A DNA stretch of 64,000 bases, taken from positions 1,339,001 to 1,403,000 of the forward strand of contig NZ_CP102951.1 in assembly GCF_024741815.1 (NCBI RefSeq). The letters are read 5' to 3'. Both the position numbers and the translations under genes were made by a program. Numbering within the stretch: the first letter of the stretch is position 1; each line of letters opens with the position of its first letter. Of this stretch, positions 61,788-64,000 are shown in pieces. Origin of the DNA: Pseudomonas sp. LS1212 (GTDB lineage: Bacteria > Pseudomonadota > Gammaproteobacteria > Pseudomonadales > Pseudomonadaceae). The notes beneath the pieces are model-generated. The model saw nothing but the letters and a program-made list of their open reading frames with translations. It did no database searches and was not told the DNA's origin.

Positions 61788-61873
61788 TGTGGGAGCGGGC
61801 TTGCCCGCGATGCAGGCGCCGCGGTTTGACCAATTACCGCGGTGAAGCAATCGCGGGCAAGCCCGCTCCCACA
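61788..61873. repeat. REP doublet (REPIN-type inverted pair)
   Basis: Arms 61788-61811 (core GTGGGAGCGGGCTTGCCCGC) and 61850-61873 are exact 24-base reverse complements. The spacer contains a second inverted pair CCGCGGT/ACCGCGG, so the whole can form a long cruciform. The arm sequence differs from that of the doublet at 4217, i.e. another REP class. Confidence 0.9.
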
Positions 61874-61881
61874 GAAGAGCC

Positions 61882-61911
61882 AAAGGCCGGAACAGTGTTC
61901 CGGCCTTTTTG
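61882..61911. terminator. Terminator between nadA and the M48 protease gene
   Basis: AAGGCCGGAAC (61883-61893) pairs perfectly with GTTCCGGCCTT (61897-61907), then a run of T. A-run on the other side is short, so it serves mainly nadA but can act on the convergent gene too. Confidence 0.85.
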
Positions 61912-61915
61912 TTTA

Positions 61916-63349
61916 TCAATTCATCATATCCTTGACCATCTGCTCCTGAGCCATCAACTCCCGCTGCCGCGCATCCAGGCGCGATGCCAGCTGGAAGTTG
62001 TTGCCGGCGCGTGCCTTGGCGAAGCTCAGTTGCTGAATGGCCTGGGTGAAGTCGCCGACCAGGGCGAAGTATTCGGCGCGAGCCTGGTGCAGGCCAATGG
62101 TGTTGCCGGACAGGCCGCGGGTTTCGGCGACCAGGTACCAGACATCCGGGTCGTCCGAGCGGGTTTTCAGCAAGCCTGCCAATGCTTTTTCCGCGTCGGC
62201 AGGGCGGTTCTGCTTGAGCAGCAGATCGACGCGCATCTGGTTGAGCGGATAGTTGCGCGGATAAAGCGTCAGCATCCGGTCTATGCGCTGCTGGGCATCG
62301 GGCAGGCGATTGTTGGTGATGTCCAGGTCGATCTGCGCCAGGTTGTAGGTGACGTCGTTCGGTGCCTTGGCCAGCAAGGGCTGTAGATTTTCCCGGGCTT
62401 CGTTCAGCCGGCCGCCCTTGACCAGGGCGATTGCCAGGCCATAGCGGGCGGCGTCCAGCTTGGGGTTCTCCTCGAGCTGGGCGCGAAAACGCTTGGCGGC
62501 AAGGCCTGGGGTGTCCTCGTAGGCCAGTTGTACCCGGGCGCGTACCAATTGATAGCGCAGGCTGTCCTCGGTGCCGCCCTGGGGCGCCTGTTCGGCGCGG
62601 TTGCGGGTGTCGGCGATCCGCGATTCGGTGACCGGGTGAGTCAGCAGAAACTCCGGCGGCTTGGCGTCGAAGCGATACTGGCGCATCAGCCGTTCAAACA
62701 TGGTCGGCATGTTGCGCGGGTCATACCCGGCTTTTTCCAGGTTGATGATGCCGATGCGGTCGGCCTCCTGCTCGTTCTGCCTGGAGAAGCGCCGTTGTTC
62801 CTGGATGGCGGCGGCCTGGGTGCCGGCGATGGTGGCAATCCCGGCATCGCCGGCACCGGAAGCGGCAATGATGATGCCGGCCAGCAACGCGGCCATCATC
62901 GGCACCTGCATGCGCTGTTGCGCTTCCACCCCACGGGCAAAGTGGCGTTGCGACAAGTGCGCCAGTTCGTGCGCCAGCACCGAGGCGAATTCGCCTTCGG
63001 TCTGGGCGTTGAGGAACAGCCCGCCATTGACCCCGACGATTCCGCCCGGGGCGGCGAAGGCGTTCAGCTCGGGGCTGTCGATCAGGATGAATTCCAGGCG
63101 GCGGTCTTGCAGCTGGCTGGTCTCGGCCAGGCGGTAGACACTGGTCTCGACGTAATCCTTGAGCTGGGGGTCGGACAGTTGACGCACCTGTCCACGCAAC
63201 AAACTCAACCAGGCGCGGCCCAGTTGATGTTCCTGCTGCGGGGAGACGATGGCAGAACTGGCGTCGCCGAGTGACGGCAGGTCATCGGCCATGCTCGGAA
63301 CAGCGAGCAGGCAGGCCAGCGTCAGCAGGGTAGGGCGCAATAAATTCAT
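61916..63349 (-). CDS. BepA-like periplasmic M48 metalloprotease with TPRs
   Basis: 477 residues from ATG 63349 (MNLLRPTLLT); the in-frame region upstream is an extension through the spacer. Signal peptide (cleavage near 21), M48 zinc site HELAH (127-131) with the third ligand Glu in NEQEADRIG (about 191), then TPR repeats (about 260-450). This is the layout of BepA/YfgC, which with the BAM machinery degrades or matures outer-membrane proteins such as LptD. Confidence 0.92.
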   Translation of the reverse strand: MNLLRPTLLTLACLLAVPSMADDLPSLGDASSAIVSPQQEHQLGRAWLSLLRGQVRQLSDPQLKDYVETSVYRLAETSQLQDRRLEFILIDSPELNAFAAPGGIVGVNGGLFLNAQTEGEFASVLAHELAHLSQRHFARGVEAQQRMQVPMMAALLAGIIIAASGAGDAGIATIAGTQAAAIQEQRRFSRQNEQEADRIGIINLEKAGYDPRNMPTMFERLMRQYRFDAKPPEFLLTHPVTESRIADTRNRAEQAPQGGTEDSLRYQLVRARVQLAYEDTPGLAAKRFRAQLEENPKLDAARYGLAIALVKGGRLNEARENLQPLLAKAPNDVTYNLAQIDLDITNNRLPDAQQRIDRMLTLYPRNYPLNQMRVDLLLKQNRPADAEKALAGLLKTRSDDPDVWYLVAETRGLSGNTIGLHQARAEYFALVGDFTQAIQQLSFAKARAGNNFQLASRLDARQRELMAQEQMVKDMMN

Positions 63350-63485
63350 GCACAGAGCTCTCGTCGACAAAAACCTTACTGTAGCTGGGTCAAACGCCTG
63401 CGACCAGAGTTGTGCCGGCTTGGGGTATTCTAGTTGGCTTAGCCTAAGCGCCCGAATATTCGCCGTGCCTGCCTGGAGAGATGTA

Positions 63486-63725
63486 ATGACCGACGTTGTA
63501 GAGTGTGACGCCGAACTCGATGCCACTGGCCTGAACTGCCCGCTGCCCTTGCTCAAGGCCAAGATGGAGCTCAATCGGCTGGCCAGTGGCGCGGTGCTGA
63601 AAGTGACCGCCACCGATGCGGGATCGCAGCGCGATTTTCGCACCTTTGCCAAGTTGGCCGGTCATACCTTGTTGCAAGAGCAGGTCGAGGCGGGTGTCTA
63701 CACCTACTGGTTGAAAAAAGCCTGA
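63486..63725 (+). CDS. TusA family sulfurtransferase
   Basis: 79 residues: TGLNCPLPLLKAKMEL (about 14-29) with the active Cys of the CPxPLLxxK motif. TusA proteins pass sulfur for tRNA thiolation and other pathways; this copy may be TusA itself or a paralogue. ATG 63486 has GGAGAG 5-10 bases upstream. A PerM-type permease gene follows. Confidence 0.9.
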   Translation: MTDVVECDAELDATGLNCPLPLLKAKMELNRLASGAVLKVTATDAGSQRDFRTFAKLAGHTLLQEQVEAGVYTYWLKKA

Positions 63726-63758
63726 CGGCCGATCACTTTTCTTGTTTAAGGATGCTTG

Positions 63759-64000
63759 ATGTTCAAGGTGCTTCGCGACTGGATTCAGCGCTACTTCTCC
63801 GATGAGGAGGCCGTGGTACTGGCGGTTTTGCTGACGCTGGCATTTGCAGTGGTGCTGACCCTGGGCGGGATGCTCGCGCCCGTGCTGGCGGGCATGGTCC
63901 TGGCGTACCTGATGCAAGGGCTGGTCAGTGCGCTGGAGCGCCTGCGCGTGCCGCCTGGCGTGGCCGTGGGTATTGTGTTCGCCCTGTTCATGGGGGCGTT
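63759..64000 (+). CDS. PerM/AI-2E-type permease, N-terminal part (cut by window end)
   Basis: Starts at ATG 63759 (MFKVLRDWIQRYFSDEEAVV) with AAGGA 6 bases upstream and stays open to the window end, so only about 80 residues are visible. Two membrane helices (about 19-35 and 38-55) and the start of a third are seen. The sequence start is typical of the AI-2E family transporter (PerM) next to TusA in pseudomonads; substrate unknown. Confidence 0.85.
   Translation, partial: MFKVLRDWIQRYFSDEEAVVLAVLLTLAFAVVLTLGGMLAPVLAGMVLAYLMQGLVSALERLRVPPGVAVGIVFALFMGA

Overview
The window is a chromosomal segment of a Pseudomonas species, most likely of the fluorescens/putida lineage. Support comes from gene order (pyrG-kdsA-eno-ftsB-ispD, surE-pcm-nlpD-rpoS, fdxA-mutS, recA-recX, finR/fpr, proS/oprD, aspS-yebC-ruvCAB-tol-pal-cpoB-queE-queC-tRNA-Lys-nadA), an RsmZ-type small RNA between rpoS and fdxA, ErdR, OprD, high GC content and two REP doublets of the type common in fluorescent pseudomonads. 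No prophage, insertion sequence, integrase or CRISPR array is visible.

Layout. 1-4210 (+): end of pyrG, then kdsA, eno, ftsB, ispD, closed by a REP doublet. 4330-7297: a LysR regulator divergent from the glutathione-dependent formaldehyde pathway (class III alcohol dehydrogenase and S-formylglutathione hydrolase). 7392-12486 (+): ispF, truD, surE, pcm, nlpD and rpoS, tightly packed and mostly overlapping. 12487-12988: the rpoS terminator and the GGA-rich RsmZ sRNA with its own promoter. 12989-16034 (-): fdxA and mutS. 16204-25093: an accessory block between mutS and the pncC-recA-recX group. It holds a HigBA-type toxin-antitoxin pair, then a seven-gene minus-strand operon (spermidine/putrescine-type ABC importer, two different amidohydrolases, a flavin-reductase-like protein) with a divergent GntR regulator. 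This is the best candidate for an undescribed catabolic system.

25161-37597: SOS genes (recA with a LexA box), a LOG-family protein, a small secreted protein, a DTW-domain tRNA-modifying enzyme, ErdR, DgkA, FinR/Fpr, TrmO, a DUF1456 protein, an RsuA-family protein whose catalytic aspartate appears lost, a GNAT acetyltransferase and RimO. 37988-38276 (-): two tandem initiator tRNA-Met genes, each with its own terminator. 38537-43817: DinB, an unknown lipoprotein, ProS and the porin OprD with ArgR-type upstream sites. 43818-47786: a long mostly empty spacer, a HIT protein, SlyX, a membrane-anchored cold-shock protein, a Dps-like protein, and an AT-rich island leading to a ribbon-helix-helix protein.

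47957-64000: FmdB-like protein, AspRS, YebC, RuvC/A/B, the Tol-Pal envelope system with YbgC and CpoB, queuosine precursor enzymes QueE and QueC, tRNA-Lys(UUU), NadA, a second REP doublet, a BepA-like periplasmic protease, a TusA-like protein, and the start of a PerM-type permease cut by the window end. Most genes are housekeeping. The clearly accessory parts are the higBA/amidohydrolase block, the AT-rich RHH locus and the REP doublets.
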